Assembly (NCBI GenBank): GCA_963921935.1
Contig: OY998178.1
Coordinates: 48,166,951-48,230,950 of the forward strand
Direction of reading: 5' to 3'
DNA: 64,000 nt
Source: Galeruca laticollis
Taxonomy: Eukaryota > Arthropoda > Insecta > Coleoptera > Chrysomelidae
Positions 10,289-21,509 of this stretch are shown here, piece by piece (position 1 is the first letter of the stretch; every line of letters begins with the position of its first letter). The notes under the pieces are model-generated. The model searched no databases. It was not told the DNA's origin and saw only the letters and a program-made list of their open reading frames with translations. Made by a program: the position numbers and the translations under genes.

Positions 10289-11743
10289 TTGGGAACATTT
10301 AACAAATTTAAAATTTCATTAAACCTAAAGGAAGGCGCTGTGGAGAAATTTTGCAAGCCTAGACCAGTACCGTTCGCTTTAAAACCCAAAGTGGAACAGG
10401 AAATCGAAAGGTTAGTAAAAATGAATGTATTAATACCAACAGAGCTTTCAAAATGGGCTACTCCTATCGTTCCAGTTTTAAAAAACAATGGAGGTATAAG
10501 AATATGCGGAAATTTTAAAGTTACGTTAAACCCAAATTTGTTAATTCAACATTTTCCTTTGCCGAGAATAAAGTATCTTTTTTCGCAATTGCAAGGTAGT
10601 GATAAGTTTTCAAAAATCGACCTCTCGGAAGCTTATCAACAGTTGGAGTTGACAGAAGCTTCTAGAGAACTTGTTACTATAACTACACATAAGGGACTTT
10701 ACTCTTATAAACGTTTACCTTACGGGGTAACTAGTGCCCCAGCTATATTTCAAAATATAATGGAACACATGTTTGTTTTACCGGGTGTTGTCTGTTTCCT
10801 TGATGATATTTTAGTAACAGGTAAAGATGACCGTGAGCATCTGGAGCGTTTAGAAAAAGTGTTTAAACGTCTTCATGGATGTGGACTTAAGTAAAAAAAG
10901 ACAAATGTACATTTTTTCAAAATTCGGTAAAATATTTAGGTCATGTAATTGACAAATTTGGATTACATACGCGAGACGAGCGAGTTACTGCTATTAAAAA
11001 AGCCAAGGTTCCGGAAACAGTTACGGAACTCAAATCCTTCTTAGGAATGGTAAATTTTTATTGTAAATTCATTAAGAATGCATCACAAATTTTAAAACCT
11101 CTTTATTGTTTGTTAAAAAAAGACTCAGCTTGGAATTGGACGCCTGAGTGTACGAAAAGTTTCGAAGAAGCTAAGGCTATGTTGACATCTTCTTCGGTGT
11201 TAGCACATATTCATCCCGAAGAAAAAATAAAACTAACGGTTGATGCTTCTCAGTTTGCTCTGGGAGCCACTCTATCTCATGTCTACAAGGATAAAACGGA
11301 AAGGCCAATTGCTTTTGCGTCTTTGTTAAAATCCAGCGAAATAAAATATTCTCAAATTGAAAAAGAGGCTCTAGCCATTATTTTTGGCGTAAAGAAATTT
11401 TTCCAATATCTCTATGGTCAAAGATTTATTTTATGCACTGACCTTAAACCTTTATTAACCATTTTTGGCAATAAAAAAGGTTTACCAATTTTTGCAGCCA
11501 ATCGGATTCAAAGATGGGCTCATATTTTATCAGCTTATTCGTATGACATAGTTTACGACAAAAGTAAAGACAATGTTGCAGATTGTTTGTCCAGACTTCC
11601 CGTTAATCCCGAAAAAGAAGAATGCACTTCATTTTTAAGCTCAGAATTGTATTATTCATATTTAAATTATATTGAAGATTCCGATTTTCCTTTGAATGTT
11701 CACTCTATAAAACAAGAGACGGCGAAGGATCCTAAAGTCTATA
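10285..11743 (+). pseudogene. Gypsy RT-RNase H relic
   Basis: The RT domain spans about 10289-11045. It shows WATPIVPVLKNNGGIRICGN, then FSKIDLSEAYQQLEL (motif A), LPYGVTSAPAIFQ (motif B) and the catalytic box as FLDDILV. A TAA at 10892-10894, caused by a one-base loss, shifts the frame. The next frame gives VKYLGHVID and FLGMVNFYCKFI. The RNase H domain follows at about 11230-11600 with TVDASQFALGATLS, the E-containing YSQIEKEALAI block and CTDLKPL, so its D, E and D residues are visible. Coding runs into the DD82E insertion after DPK at about 11735. Original function: reverse transcription in Gag particles. Confidence 0.9.
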
Positions 11744-11745
11744 TA

Positions 11746-11766
11746 GAAAGGACAAGGAGTAATAAA
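11746..11766 (+). repeat. Left terminal inverted repeat of the DD82E element
   Basis: Starts GAAAGGACAAGGAGTAATAA. The partner is at 14779-14799, with three mismatches in 21. The right repeat is followed by about eight more bases before the Gypsy sequence resumes, so the outermost ends are not settled. Confidence 0.7.
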
Positions 11767-11784
11767 TCATTCATTTAAGTGATT

Positions 11785-12560
11785 TCATAGACGTACCAAA
11801 ATATATTTTAAGAGGGTATACCGTAAGGTACATTTTGTATTGAACGAATGAGTTGCAGCTATGCTAAAAAATATACGATTTAGGTCAGAGGTAACGGGAT
11901 GTACTAATTTTAATAAAAAAAAGTGATAGAGGTAGAGGTCATTCGGAAGCAAAAAATGTAGTTCATTATAAAAAAATTCTACAACTTCCTCAGGACTAAG
12001 ATACATAATACCGAAATGTACTTTTAAGTATTCGCCAATTACAGAACCTATCTGTCTGTACTCTTGTACCAAATGAAACTCCCGAATCTTACGAAACCAA
12101 GCTTGACAGAGGTGAACTTTACAACCAAAAAGAATTTGATCTCTGCCAAAACATTCATATATAGCGTTATGAATGCTTAGTTCAAAATCTACTACGACTT
12201 CTTTAGGTTGAAAATTTAAGCCTACTTCTTTACATTTTTGTCTTAAAATTAAAAACAAATTTGAATATGTTTGACTTGATTTGTCCGGCAGCAAACAAAA
12301 AACAAGAGGTACGTAATAGCCGTTTTTAAAACCATGAATGGTAAACATTTGGTAAAAAAAGTTGAACAGTATTTAAAAGTCCCATCCATCAAAATACAAT
12401 CCGAATTACATAAAAAATTAAGGTTGGAAAAACAGGAGAACACAATAATTTTAAATACCTGGTCTGCTGTTAATAGAAATTCCTCTTCTCGGTTCGTTCG
12501 TAATTGTAATTCACGAACACTATTAAATACTTCTTCCTGATTTTTAGGCAATAGTGTAAG
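11785..12560 (-). pseudogene. MULE transposase fragment captured in the DD82E element
   Basis: The minus strand reads LMDGTFKYC (first catalytic Asp) near 12390. After a frame change in an A-run near 12350, it reads FTIHGFKNGYYVPLVFCLLP, then VVVDFELSIHNAIYECF (second Asp) and GCKVHLCQAWFRKI (Cys/His block), and then SPEEVVEFFYNEL. This is the MULE transposase domain of insect Mutator-like elements. The FLYWCH-type N-terminus and the third acidic residue region are missing, and the frame decays near 11785. It sits directly inside the left terminal repeat of the DD82E element and has opposite orientation to its gene. Confidence 0.8.
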
Positions 12561-12564
12561 TGCA

Positions 12565-13160
12565 TCAACATCCTTCCCCTAATCCCCTAAATATCGATCA
12601 AAACAATCAAGATTTCTTCAAAATATTTAATTCAAGAAATCTTTGAAACCTTTCAGAAATATACATAATTCTATGGGCCTCCGATTTCATCTATTATAAA
12701 CCCTAATGACGCTAATAGGATTAAACTAAATGGTTGCGGCACAGTTCGAACATTTCAGTAATCCTCAAATTGATACAAGTCAGGTAAAATTTTATTTTGT
12801 GGCAGAGTTCGGATATGCCCGTTTATTCATAATATTTTTTATTTGTATTACTCCTATATGTAGTGTTTGGGGAATTTTTCTCAGAAATTTTAAATGGCAA
12901 GTGGCCTACTGTAATCGGCTTAATACGATTACACCTATTTACAGATTATTCGATTATTGAGAGGGGTTTTCCAAACAACCCAGTTTTCTTAGAAACATTA
13001 TCGGGAATATTATTTTAAAAGAAAGTAGGTACATTAAATCAGTACTTAGTATTAGTTCTTTGAGTAAAGTTGTATGAAGTTGTATGGTTGTCATAATATT
13101 GTAAACAGTTGGAATATATTTAAAACATTTGTTGAATGTTAATTGTGCAAATACCAAACA
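12565..13160 (+). other. Non-coding 5' part of the DD82E element
   Basis: AT-rich sequence between the MULE fragment and the transposase ATG. No further coding was recognised. A plus-strand open frame of 76 codons at 12730-12960 has no known motif. Confidence 0.4.
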
Positions 13161-14496
13161 ATGTCGATAAGCCAAGGACCATCTAAACGACCAAAAACAG
13201 GTCCATTATCTTTAAATGAAAAAACTCTGATATTGAATTGTTATATATCATTGAAAAACAAGTATCCAAGTGCAAGTGTTGATGATATTTTGGAATTAAC
13301 GGCTGCTATGTTGTGTAATGCTAAATCAACAATTTATATATTACTAAAAGAAAGCAAGAACGGAACTCTTCAACCCCCTAAAACTCCTTCAGGCCGAAAA
13401 CCAATTGAGATCGATGAGTCATTAAAACAAAGACTAAGGCGTAAAGTCCATGGATTTTACTTACGAAAGGAAATTCCAACACTTGACAAAATTATGACAT
13501 CAGTGCAAGAAGATACGGACTATCCAAAATTCTCCAGAATGACATTATGCAAACTTTTAAAAGATGTGGGTTTCAGATATACAAAACATAATAGAAAATC
13601 TCTCTTGATAGATAAACCGGAAATAGTTTTTTGGAGAAGAGACTATTTAAGAAGCATTCGACATGCCAGAGAACAAAATTTGAAAATCTTCTACTTAGAC
13701 GAAACATGGATAAATGCTGGATATACAGTTTCCAAATCTTGGCAAGATCAAAACATTAAAAGCGGAAGGCAGGCATTCGTGGATGGTTTGTCGTTAGGTT
13801 TGCAGCCACCATCTGGAAAAGGAAAAAGACTTATCATTGTCCATGTTGGAAGTTCTGAAGGTTTTGTTGATGGTGAATTATTAACTTTTATCTCAAAACG
13901 CACGGGGGACTATCACGAAGATATGAATGGGGATGTCTTCGAGGAATGGTTTGTTCAAATGTTGGATCTGATTCCAAAAGGGGCTGTTATTGTTATGGAC
14001 AACGCAAGTTACCATTCACGGTTACAAGAAGCATTGCCCACAAGTCGTTGGCGTAAAGCAGAGCTTTTGGAGTGGCTTATTTCGAAAAATATTAAGTTTC
14101 CAAAAGATCCACTAAGGAAAGAACTTTACAGAATTGCAAAAATGAACAAGAATAAATACAAAACCTACATTGTAGAAGAAATGGCTTCTTCTCGTGGTAT
14201 ATCAGTTCTTCGACTTCCCCCTTATCATTGTGAACTTAATCCCATAGAATTAATATGGGCTCAGGTAAAGGGGGAAGTTGGAAAAAAATACTACTTTCAA
14301 AATAAACGATGTTGTGAAATTGTTTGAGAGTGCTGTAAGTCATGTGAGTAAGGAAAATTGGACAAACTGTATCGAGCATGTTATCAAAGTAGAGGCAAAT
14401 ATGTGGAAAATGGACAATATTTGTGATGATTTAATCGACCCTATTATTATTAATGTCAACAACGATTCTTCCTCTTCCGAGTCGGATATAGAATAA
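13161..14496 (+). pseudogene. DD82E transposase (one frameshift from intact)
   Basis: The ATG at 13161 opens a protein starting MSISQGPSKRPKTG. An N-terminal helix-turn-helix region (about residues 18-160) is followed by the DDE catalytic domain: FYLDETW (Asp 180), VIVMDNASYH (Asp 280) and LNPIELIWAQVK (Glu 363). There are 82 residues between the second Asp and the Glu, against 34-41 in classical Tc1/mariner enzymes. As I recall, this DD82E spacing defines the Sailor group of the IS630-Tc1-mariner superfamily. A single-base slip in an A-run near 14281-14288 moves the last 60 or so codons, which end in an acidic serine-rich tail, to another frame ending at 14496. Otherwise the frame is open, so this is the youngest layer of the nest. 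Confidence 0.88.
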
Positions 14497-14778
14497 AATG
14501 TAAGTAATAAATGTATTCCAATAATTATTTCTTTTCATTTTTTATTATATTATAATTTAAAACGTATTTTTTTCCCAAAATACACACCACTGCATTGCGT
14601 TATTGCTTATCTGCTAATCCTTTAACAATGAATAAACCCTAAACTTTGCTACAACTGAAACAAATACAGGGTCGATCTACCTGGTTTTTAGATTTACGGA
14701 AGAAATGTAATTTAAAGTAAGAGATTTATCAAAAATTTCATGGTGCTCCCTGTAAAGGTTTTGCATACTTAATTAGGG

Positions 14779-14799
14779 TTTATTACTCCTCGTACTTTT
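14779..14799 (-). repeat. Right terminal inverted repeat of the DD82E element
   Basis: Its reverse complement starts AAAAGTACGAGGAGTAATAA and pairs with 11746-11766. The Gypsy integrase frame resumes within 15 bases. Confidence 0.7.
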
Positions 14800-14810
14800 T
14801 GTACATACTA

Positions 14811-15960
14811 TATTCTTAGTAAAATTATATATTTTGTTAAAAGGGGATGGCCTTCTACTTGTCCTTCAAGTGAAATTCAACCATATTTTATAGAAAAAAA
14901 ATGAAATTTTTATGGAACAAGACTGTTTAATGTGGGGTTACAGGTTGATTATTCCAAAGAAATTTCATACTTCAATTTCAAAAGAATTGCATATTACTCA
15001 TATAGGTATCGTGAAAATGGAGTCACTTGCACGATCATATGTTTGGTGGCCTTCAATTGACAAACAGATTGAAGAACAATCTCAAAATTGCAATGCTTGT
15101 GTACTTAAATCGAGCAAACCACCCAAATCATTATTGTCAACCTGGAAATGGCCTGAGCAACCATGGACTAGGTTACATGCCGATTTTTTTGGTCCAGTTT
15201 TTAATAAATACTTCTTGGTAATTGAGGACGCAACCTCAAAATGGATAGAATGTTTTCAAATGCACGATATAACGGCTACGAGTACTATTAAAAATTTTCG
15301 TGATTTATTCAGTAGATTTGCCAAAAGTGGAAATAAGAATTTAGATTTTAATTCAATTATCAATCGTTTTCTATTTCATTATAGAAACACTCCTCATACA
15401 ACTACAGGGTAAGCTCCTTCTAAAATTTTGTTGGGCAGAACAATGCGCACCAGATTTGATTCGTTATTGCCATCGACAAAATCGGTTGTCGAAAATAAAC
15501 AATTCATACAAAAACAATATTTTAAAGGGAAAAGACAAACATATTTTAAAATTAATGATAAGGTTAGGTACGCGATTTTAGGGCTAATACTCCAAATTGG
15601 TGCCAAGGTGTGGTCAAAGAAGTTCTTGGAGAAAGAACCCATATTATAAAAACAGATCATGGATTGATTTGGAAACGTCACATTGACCAGTTAAAAGTGA
15701 ATAATTGTAATGAAACTGAAACTGTTAACTCAAAATATTCAAAAGAGGAAGAATCGGTCACGATCATTCCAAGATCTGATTTTAATATAAATAGTGTACA
15801 TAATAATAGTTTAGTATGTAATGATTCTGTAGCAAGTGATAGGGATAATTTGGTTGAGAACAATTCGAATCAGGAAGTGTCGGTTTCACCTAGCGTTGAT
15901 AGTTCGCGTGAGTTAATACGGCGGAGCTTAATAAATAAGCCAAACCGACTAGTTTATTAG
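14811..15960 (+). pseudogene. Gypsy integrase relic with catalytic core deleted
   Basis: The frame resumes as YFVKRGWP and shifts in an A-run near 14892. The zinc-binding region follows (ELHITHIG ... NCNAC), and then the start of the DDE core, TRLHADFFGPV with the first Asp. The sequence then jumps from FRDLFSRFA straight to FLFHYRNTPHTTTG. About 60 residues that should carry the second Asp and the Glu are absent, so this integrase could not work even without its frameshifts. The C-terminal part follows in further frames (MLGRTMRTRFDSLLP; IWKRHIDQL) and ends RRSLINKPNRLVY with a stop at 15958-15960, a normal end for this class. Confidence 0.85.
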
Positions 15961-15993
15961 TTTAACTGAAAGTGTTATTTATTTTTTATTAGT

Positions 15994-16384
15994 TTAACTT
16001 GTATATATTTCAAATGGAGTCTTTGCATTCTTAGCACAAGGTCGAACGCCAGGAAGTGAAGTCACAATATTGCATTTTCGTGTTCTTACATTTTTTTTAG
16101 TGATATGTTTTTTCCAGGTTGTTTTGCCGTCCTTTCCAATAAATGTTGCAATCCGTGGAATTTTTGCTGGGCGACCAAAATTTTCTTCGTCGGATTCCAC
16201 CTCTTGCTCAGTCTTCGTTTCTTTTTTCAAGATGGTCTTCTTCAAGATCAGATGCTTCATCGATCTGCGGTTCTTCAATTTTATCTTCTTCAAAAAGACT
16301 GAAATTATCATATATGTCGTGTTCAGGTGTAGGAATTTCAGCATTAAGCCGTGAAATATAAGCCTGTTCCTTTTCATAAGACAT
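15994..16384 (-). pseudogene. piggyBac transposase N-terminus
   Basis: Starting at ATG 16384 on the minus strand, the protein opens MSYEKEQAYISRL and continues through an acidic region rich in Glu and Asp. A frameshift near 16205 moves it to another frame, VESDEENFGRPAKI, which leads to CNIVTSLPGVRPCAKNAKTP and ends near 15994. The acidic N-terminus and the N-I-V-T-x-L-P-G block just before the catalytic domain are typical of piggyBac/PGBD transposases. The catalytic domain is missing because the sequence passes into the right side of the Gypsy element. Confidence 0.75.
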
Positions 16385-16663
16385 CTGAAAATAGTATAAT
16401 ATTTAATTATAAGAGCTGTTTACAAATTAATTAAAAATATTACCTTTAAAATAGGTCCTTTATAGTCGGCGACATAAATTCAACAGTAACACGACTACTC
16501 GCGCCGGGTCTAACAGACCTTAATCGACAAATAAGACTTTTTTGATATAGCGCGTCACGAGGTTGAATATCGACTGGACATGGAAAGCTACTGAGCATCC
16601 CAGTATCGAGCGTTGCCCCACCACCATATGACACGTAGAAGTAAATTCGTTGGGTCTGTGAGA

Positions 16664-16688
16664 CTTGGTGCGAGTCCTGGAAGGTGAA
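16664..16688 (-). repeat. piggyBac-like right terminal repeat
   Basis: Reading the minus strand from 16688 gives TTCACCTTCCAGGACTCGCA, matching the left end at 8188. TTCA is one base from the expected TTAA. Confidence 0.55.
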
Positions 16689-16689
16689 T

Positions 16690-18780
16690 AAAATGTATTT
16701 AATAGATTTTGATCAGTTTCGAAGCCTATTATAGAACTCACAATTATACGTCTGTGCAACCGTAGCCAAAGAAGCGCCGTCGCAATAAATTTCTAATAGA
16801 TTCCAGACTGCAGTAAGCATCAGAAGTGAACTGATAAATTATATTAAAAATAGAAGCTCCCGAAAATCCTCAAAATATCGATTTTCGCCGGAGGCTGTTT
16901 CATCGAAATCAAGTACTACGTCCAAAAACTTTGTTGTGCGGAAAGGTTTTTCAAATGAGACTTCGTTGTAGACAGTGAGGGGTACCGTATGAGGTCGCAA
17001 AAATCATAAATCTAATGAACCATTGTTTAAAAATTGTGTGTGCAGGTGCAATGTCGTAGGTCATTTTGCTTCAGTTTATAGGGCTCGAACTTTAAGAAAT
17101 TCTAACCACTTTAAACAAAGATGAGAGGAGTGCCAATTTAATTTTCAATTTAGACTCTATTTCCTGCTATTACTGAACAACCAAAATGTATAAAACAATT
17201 ATTCAAAGCGGCAATTTTTTTCAGAAAATGGTCAGAGTCTAATGTTTCAAATCTTAATTGTGAGATGTAATAAATATGTTTTACATTCCACCGGCTTACT
17301 TTGGAAAATCCATGATTCAGCATGTTTTTGAACATTCATTCTGAAGCTTTCATTGGAAACTAAAGGTCTTAACCACGTGATCGACTATGGGTACTTTTAC
17401 GATGAATTAAATTTGGATTGAAGCCAGATCAACTTGATTCCTGTTGTGAAATGTGAATGGGTCATTACTCAAGTTATTTTTCACGTGTAATGTCAGAATC
17501 AACTTATCAAGTCAAAATTTTGAGATATTTTGAGTTATGTATTCAAAGAATTGCATTTTAATTTTTTTTGAGATTATGTACAGGAATCATAATTTTTTGG
17601 GTATTTTTTCTTTACTTGTATCATTCAATTTTTCCAATTCCAGTGCCACATATTCAATTACGTTTGTTTTTCTCGAAATTATCCTAATTTTGAGTACCGC
17701 GGATGCCTCTGTGCGAAACATTCTCATAGAACTAAAGAATGATGTATATTCCATTTTTAAAAGAGGTAATTTGAAAAATTTCGAATTTATTAAGTGATAA
17801 TTATAGTGAACTAAGATTCAGACCCTGGTACAAAATAAATCATTTCCACATCAATTATATCAAAGTTTCTCTACAATTCATTTCCACAAATTAAAAATTC
17901 AAAATAATGAGGGGCAAAACCGTTTATAAGAAGAGAGTAGATACGTTTATTATTTCTGTTTCTGTTTCATGGCTATACACATTTTAGTTTTGTCAAGATA
18001 TAATCTGACAGGTTCTCGGTACAGGGAAATTTGGTACCACTATTAATATCGACTACATATTTCACTGAATTATCACCTTTTTAAAATGTTTTACCCCTAT
18101 TCAAGCTCACGCTGTGACAGTTAGGAAGGACATTGTCTGAACGGAGAAAAGATCGTAGTGATAATCTGGTACAAGATATAAGGGTAGACAATAAACACCG
18201 TTAGTTTTATACGGGTGTTGCCTAAAATATCAATTTTTATAACAAAAAGAGAAAGTTGAAGATACTTTTCAGGTCAATTAGATAACTGTTTGGTGTAATT
18301 GTGTAAAAGTAAATTTTTTTGAAAAAACTTGTGTGAATAATGAACCAGTGGGGAACATTTTAAGATAAAACTGCAAAAAAAATATGTCTACCTACTTCAG
18401 AGCAACTGGAATTGAAAATTGAAAATAATTTGCATTATATAAGGCATAAAACATGTAAGTGATATATTAAAAATAGGCAAATAGCAAAATTCCTTCGAGA
18501 AAACAATTTCTTATATTAGAAAACATACGTGCACATAAATTAAATGATACAAAATATTATAACAATCTTACAAATGGAAATGTTCGCAAAATTTTCAGGT
18601 GCAATATAGCAGATGCTTTTGGAAATCCCATTTTACTCACAAGTAACCCTAAAAGCCTGAGAAGCAGTGAAAAAGCTTGAAACTACTAAGAAACTCTCAA
18701 CTAATTAGAAAGAAGGGAGATAAAGTAATTGCAGTTATTCCAGGAGAATATTGCAGGACAATGACATACAACTAGGAGAA
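16690..18780. other. Unassigned AT-rich stretch
   Basis: No supported gene over about 2.1 kb. Open frames at 17150-17335 and 17537-17797 show no motif, and the second is simply hydrophobic, as AT-rich DNA often reads. No splice-consistent gene or structural repeat was recognised. Confidence 0.4.
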
Positions 18781-19314
18781 GGAAAAAAGAGCAGGAGGGT
18801 ATCTAGAAAAAAATGGTTAGCAGATCTCAAACACGAATTGAGAAGTATGAGCATGAAGGACACGAGAATGAAGGAGAGAAGATAATCGAAACGGAAACTA
18901 TGACGTGTTTGTAATGAGGGAAAATAATCATTAATGAAGCACTATTTGGGGTATGTGGGGCTGCTAGTCCTACATCGGGCGCCTCTCCACGTCGCGGATA
19001 GGGGAACGCTTCCCAGATATGAGTGGTACCGGGGAAATTAAAAACCCGGGGTGGCCTAAAACTAGCATGGAGAAGGGCAGTAGCGATCATCATTACCAGC
19101 CCGTGATATAAAGGAAACGATTCTTGAATTGGCTTGGAAAATGGAATTCCACAGGCAAAACTCAAAACATTTGAACGGTTGAGGTACTTCCACGTGGAAA
19201 GCAAAAGGAAGACTACCCCATTATTTTCCACAGGACATCCGTTGGTCTAAAACTCTTTTATCATGCCAGTGAACATTAACAGTAGGGCCCTCGGTCCTCA
19301 GCAGATGAATCCTC

Positions 19315-19410
19315 CGGCTTGACAACGAATAGGTACGTGGAACACAAGAACACTTTTTGCAGCGGGCAAGCTTGATAACGCTATAATGTTAATGCGGCGG
19401 GGCCAGGATC
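19315..19410 (+). pseudogene. LINE endonuclease N-terminal remnant
   Basis: The plus strand reads RIGTWNTRTLFAAGKLDNAI, the start of an AP-type LINE endonuclease (usual form R-I-x-T-W-N-V-R-T-L-x-x-x-G-K-L). The rest of the endonuclease is deleted or beyond recognition before about 19440. Confidence 0.7.
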
Positions 19411-20965
19411 TTGATGACTAATGATATTCTGGATATAATTGAAGAACGAAGGCTTGCGAATACCATCAACAACCTAAAAGGTACATTGAACTGAATCGAA
19501 AAGTAAAACAGGAAAGTAAAGTGAACTTAATTGCGGAGTGTGAGGAAACTGAGAGGCTACATGAGTTATTTGACTCGTCGTAAAGCAAGTTACTGGCGCT
19601 TTCATAAAAGCACAAATTCCATCTTTTAGGAAAGAAAATGGAATACTAATTATGGATCTAGATGTTCTCTGCAATAAATAGAAGCAGTAGGCGGAAACAC
19701 TCTTTGAAGACCAACGCAATTCAAGATACAGGAACGCTGCAGAAGAGCTAACTGGACCTAAAATTGTAGACAAGGAAGTAGAATAAGCTATTGGAATCAG
19801 GAAAAATTGGAAAAGTTCAGGACATGACAACGTACATGCTGAAGTATTGAAAATATTGGATACAAAATATCTAATATACCTATGCAATATAAGAGTCAGG
19901 TAAAATTCCATCGGACTGGTTAAAGTCTACCATTATACCTCTTCCTAATAAAAGTACCCGTAGAAACTGTGGTGCCTACAGATTCATAAGTCTTGAGTCA
20001 TACGCTTAAGGTCTTTCTTCGGATTATTCACACCTCAATATATACCGAATGCGAAACAATGAGCGAAGAAACCCAATTCCATCTTATCTAAGATCTGGGT
20101 ACAAGAAACAGCTCATACAGAAGTTCTACGATCAACGTCCAGATGTGTTTATATATTTTACCGATTATCAGAAATATTTTGATAACATTAAACACGATCT
20201 TTTTCTGGAGAGGTTACATGAGATTGGCATAGATTCTAAAGACATCCAAATGATTCATGAACTATACTGACAACAGAGTGCAGAGATGAAAATTAACAAT
20301 GAACTAACTACTGAATATATCCAGAAAAGTCCGTCGGGGATCTATCTTGTCGCCAATTTTATTCAACATATATGTAGAAAAGAATTTTCAGTTGGCTTTG
20401 GAAAAAGAGAACAGATGAATAAAGATCAACGGAATTCCAATTGACAATATTACGTATGCGTATGACATTGCTCTTTGCCCGATTCACCTGAGGACTTTCA
20501 AAACGCTGTAGACAGAATTAATCGAATAGGGAAACAATTTGGACTGAACATCAATACCAACAAAACAAAAGTCTTTGCAATAGCACCAAACCAAATTAAT
20601 GTAACAGTCCTACTTCTAGGTGCTACTCTCAATCAAAAATGGGACTGCGCCTAACAGGTGAGAGTTCATCATGGACATACAAACGGTACGTTTCTTGAAC
20701 TAAAGAAATTTCTCATTGCACGCACTCTTGCCTTGGTACTTGGGCTCCGAGTTGATAAGTGCTACGTGTGGTATATCTTGCTGTATGGAGTAGAAACGTG
20801 GTCTTTCAAAATCAGATTATTTAACCACATAGATGCATTTGAAATTTGGACTCTGCGAAGGCTGCTGCGTATTCCATGAACAGCACATACAACCAATGAA
20901 GGAGTTTTGAGAATGGCAGGTCTGCAGCGAGTCTTGACATCGTAAAAATCGAAAGATATCTTATC

Positions 20966-21509
20966 AAAAATTGAATAGATGAGGCTTTTACTTGATGAAG
21001 ATCCATACTGAACGATGAAATAAAACAATATAGTTTGTTTAAATCTTCATATATTTGAACTAATGTTCAATTTAAACTTGTTGACGCGTTTCACTAACAC
21101 AGTAGCTTTGTCAAAACGAATGAAGGTAAAATATAAAAATGTCTTAATATATACAGTGCTAAATCTATTTACTAAGGTTAACAATGGTATTAAAAGATAT
21201 TACCTGGAAATTCATTCACTACAAACATTCCTAAGCTATCTTCTAGGTAAAGAGGTTCAATAACCTCTTTACCTAGAAGATAGCTTAGGAATGTTTGTAG
21301 TGAATGAATTTCCAGGTAATATCTTTTAATACCATTGTTAACCTTAGTAAATAGATTTAGCACTGTATATATTAAGACATTTTTATATTTTACCTTCATT
21401 CGTTTTGACAAAGCTACTGTGTTAGTGAAACGCGTCAACAAGTTTAAATTGAACATTAGTTCAAATATATGAAGATTTAAACAAACTATATTGTTTTATT
21501 TCATCGTTC
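20966..21509. mobile_element. PLE-type inverted insertion with a perfect 250-bp palindrome
   Basis: This 544-bp insert sits in a LINE and is flanked by a perfect 12-bp duplication, AGATATCTTATC, at 20954-20965 and 21510-21521. A 42-nt single-copy tail (20966-21007) is followed by two arms, 21008-21257 and 21262-21511, which are exact reverse complements separated by only CAAT. The right arm includes the first two bases of the right-hand duplication. The arms contain GACGCGTTTC and its complement GAAACGCGTC, a motif I associate with PLE terminal repeats. No sequence similarity to the other PLE family in the window was seen, but tail length, duplication length and layout are the same. Confidence 0.8.

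Larger units (their letters stand above)
11744..14807 (+). mobile_element. Tc1/mariner-group element with DD82E transposase, inside Gypsy
   Basis: Terminal inverted repeats of 21 bp (11746-11766 and 14779-14799) match at 18 positions around the core GGAGTAATAAA. The Gypsy pol frame stops just left of the left repeat and resumes just right of the right repeat, and CTATA occurs on both sides (11739-11743 and 14808-14812). This fits an insertion at a TA target, though the exact duplication is ambiguous. Inside are a DD82E transposase on the plus strand (13161-14496) and a MULE transposase fragment on the minus strand (11785-12560). Confidence 0.75.
8532..15999 (+). mobile_element. Ty3/Gypsy retrotransposon inside piggyBac (3' LTR missing)
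   Basis: A plus-strand gag-protease-RT-RNase H-integrase order identifies a Ty3/Gypsy element. It begins at the point where the piggyBac C-terminal coding breaks, and its polymerase ends at about 15960, just before the piggyBac N-terminal piece. No copy of the 5' long terminal repeat is found at the right side, so the 3' repeat and part of the piggyBac gene were probably lost together. A DD82E element (11744-14807) interrupts pol between RNase H and integrase. Nonsense and frameshift changes occur in every domain. No envelope gene was seen. Confidence 0.85.
8192..16684 (-). mobile_element. piggyBac-like element, split by a Gypsy insertion
   Basis: The two ends are proposed from an inverted repeat. 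On the left, after TTAA at 8188-8191, comes CCTTCCAAGACTCGCC. On the right, the reverse complement reads CCTTCCAGGACTCGCA with TTCA (one change from TTAA) at 16685-16688. A C-terminal transposase piece lies at 8439-8531 and an N-terminal piece at 15994-16384, both on the minus strand, so they are in the correct order for one element. The middle of the transposase is missing and is replaced by the Gypsy element. A subterminal motif, ACTCGCGCCGG, occurs at about 8230 and 16497 in the same orientation. Confidence 0.7.

Noticed and set aside
15953..15999. TTATTAGTTTAACT repeated at both sides of the Gypsy 3' end as a target duplication
   Set aside because: Both copies lie on the right side only, within 35 bp, so they do not flank the element.
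16446..16759. Two overlapping minus-strand frames upstream of the piggyBac N-terminus
   Set aside because: They lie in the 5' non-coding end of the element and across its terminal repeat, and resemble no known protein.
17537..17797. Hydrophobic 86-codon frame that could be a small membrane protein
   Set aside because: T-rich DNA gives Phe, Leu and Ile by default, and there is no other support.
21395..21445. Hammerhead-like core in the palindrome near GAAACGCGTC
   Set aside because: No C-T-G-A-N-G-A element is present before the GAAAC, so only a PLE-type motif is claimed.
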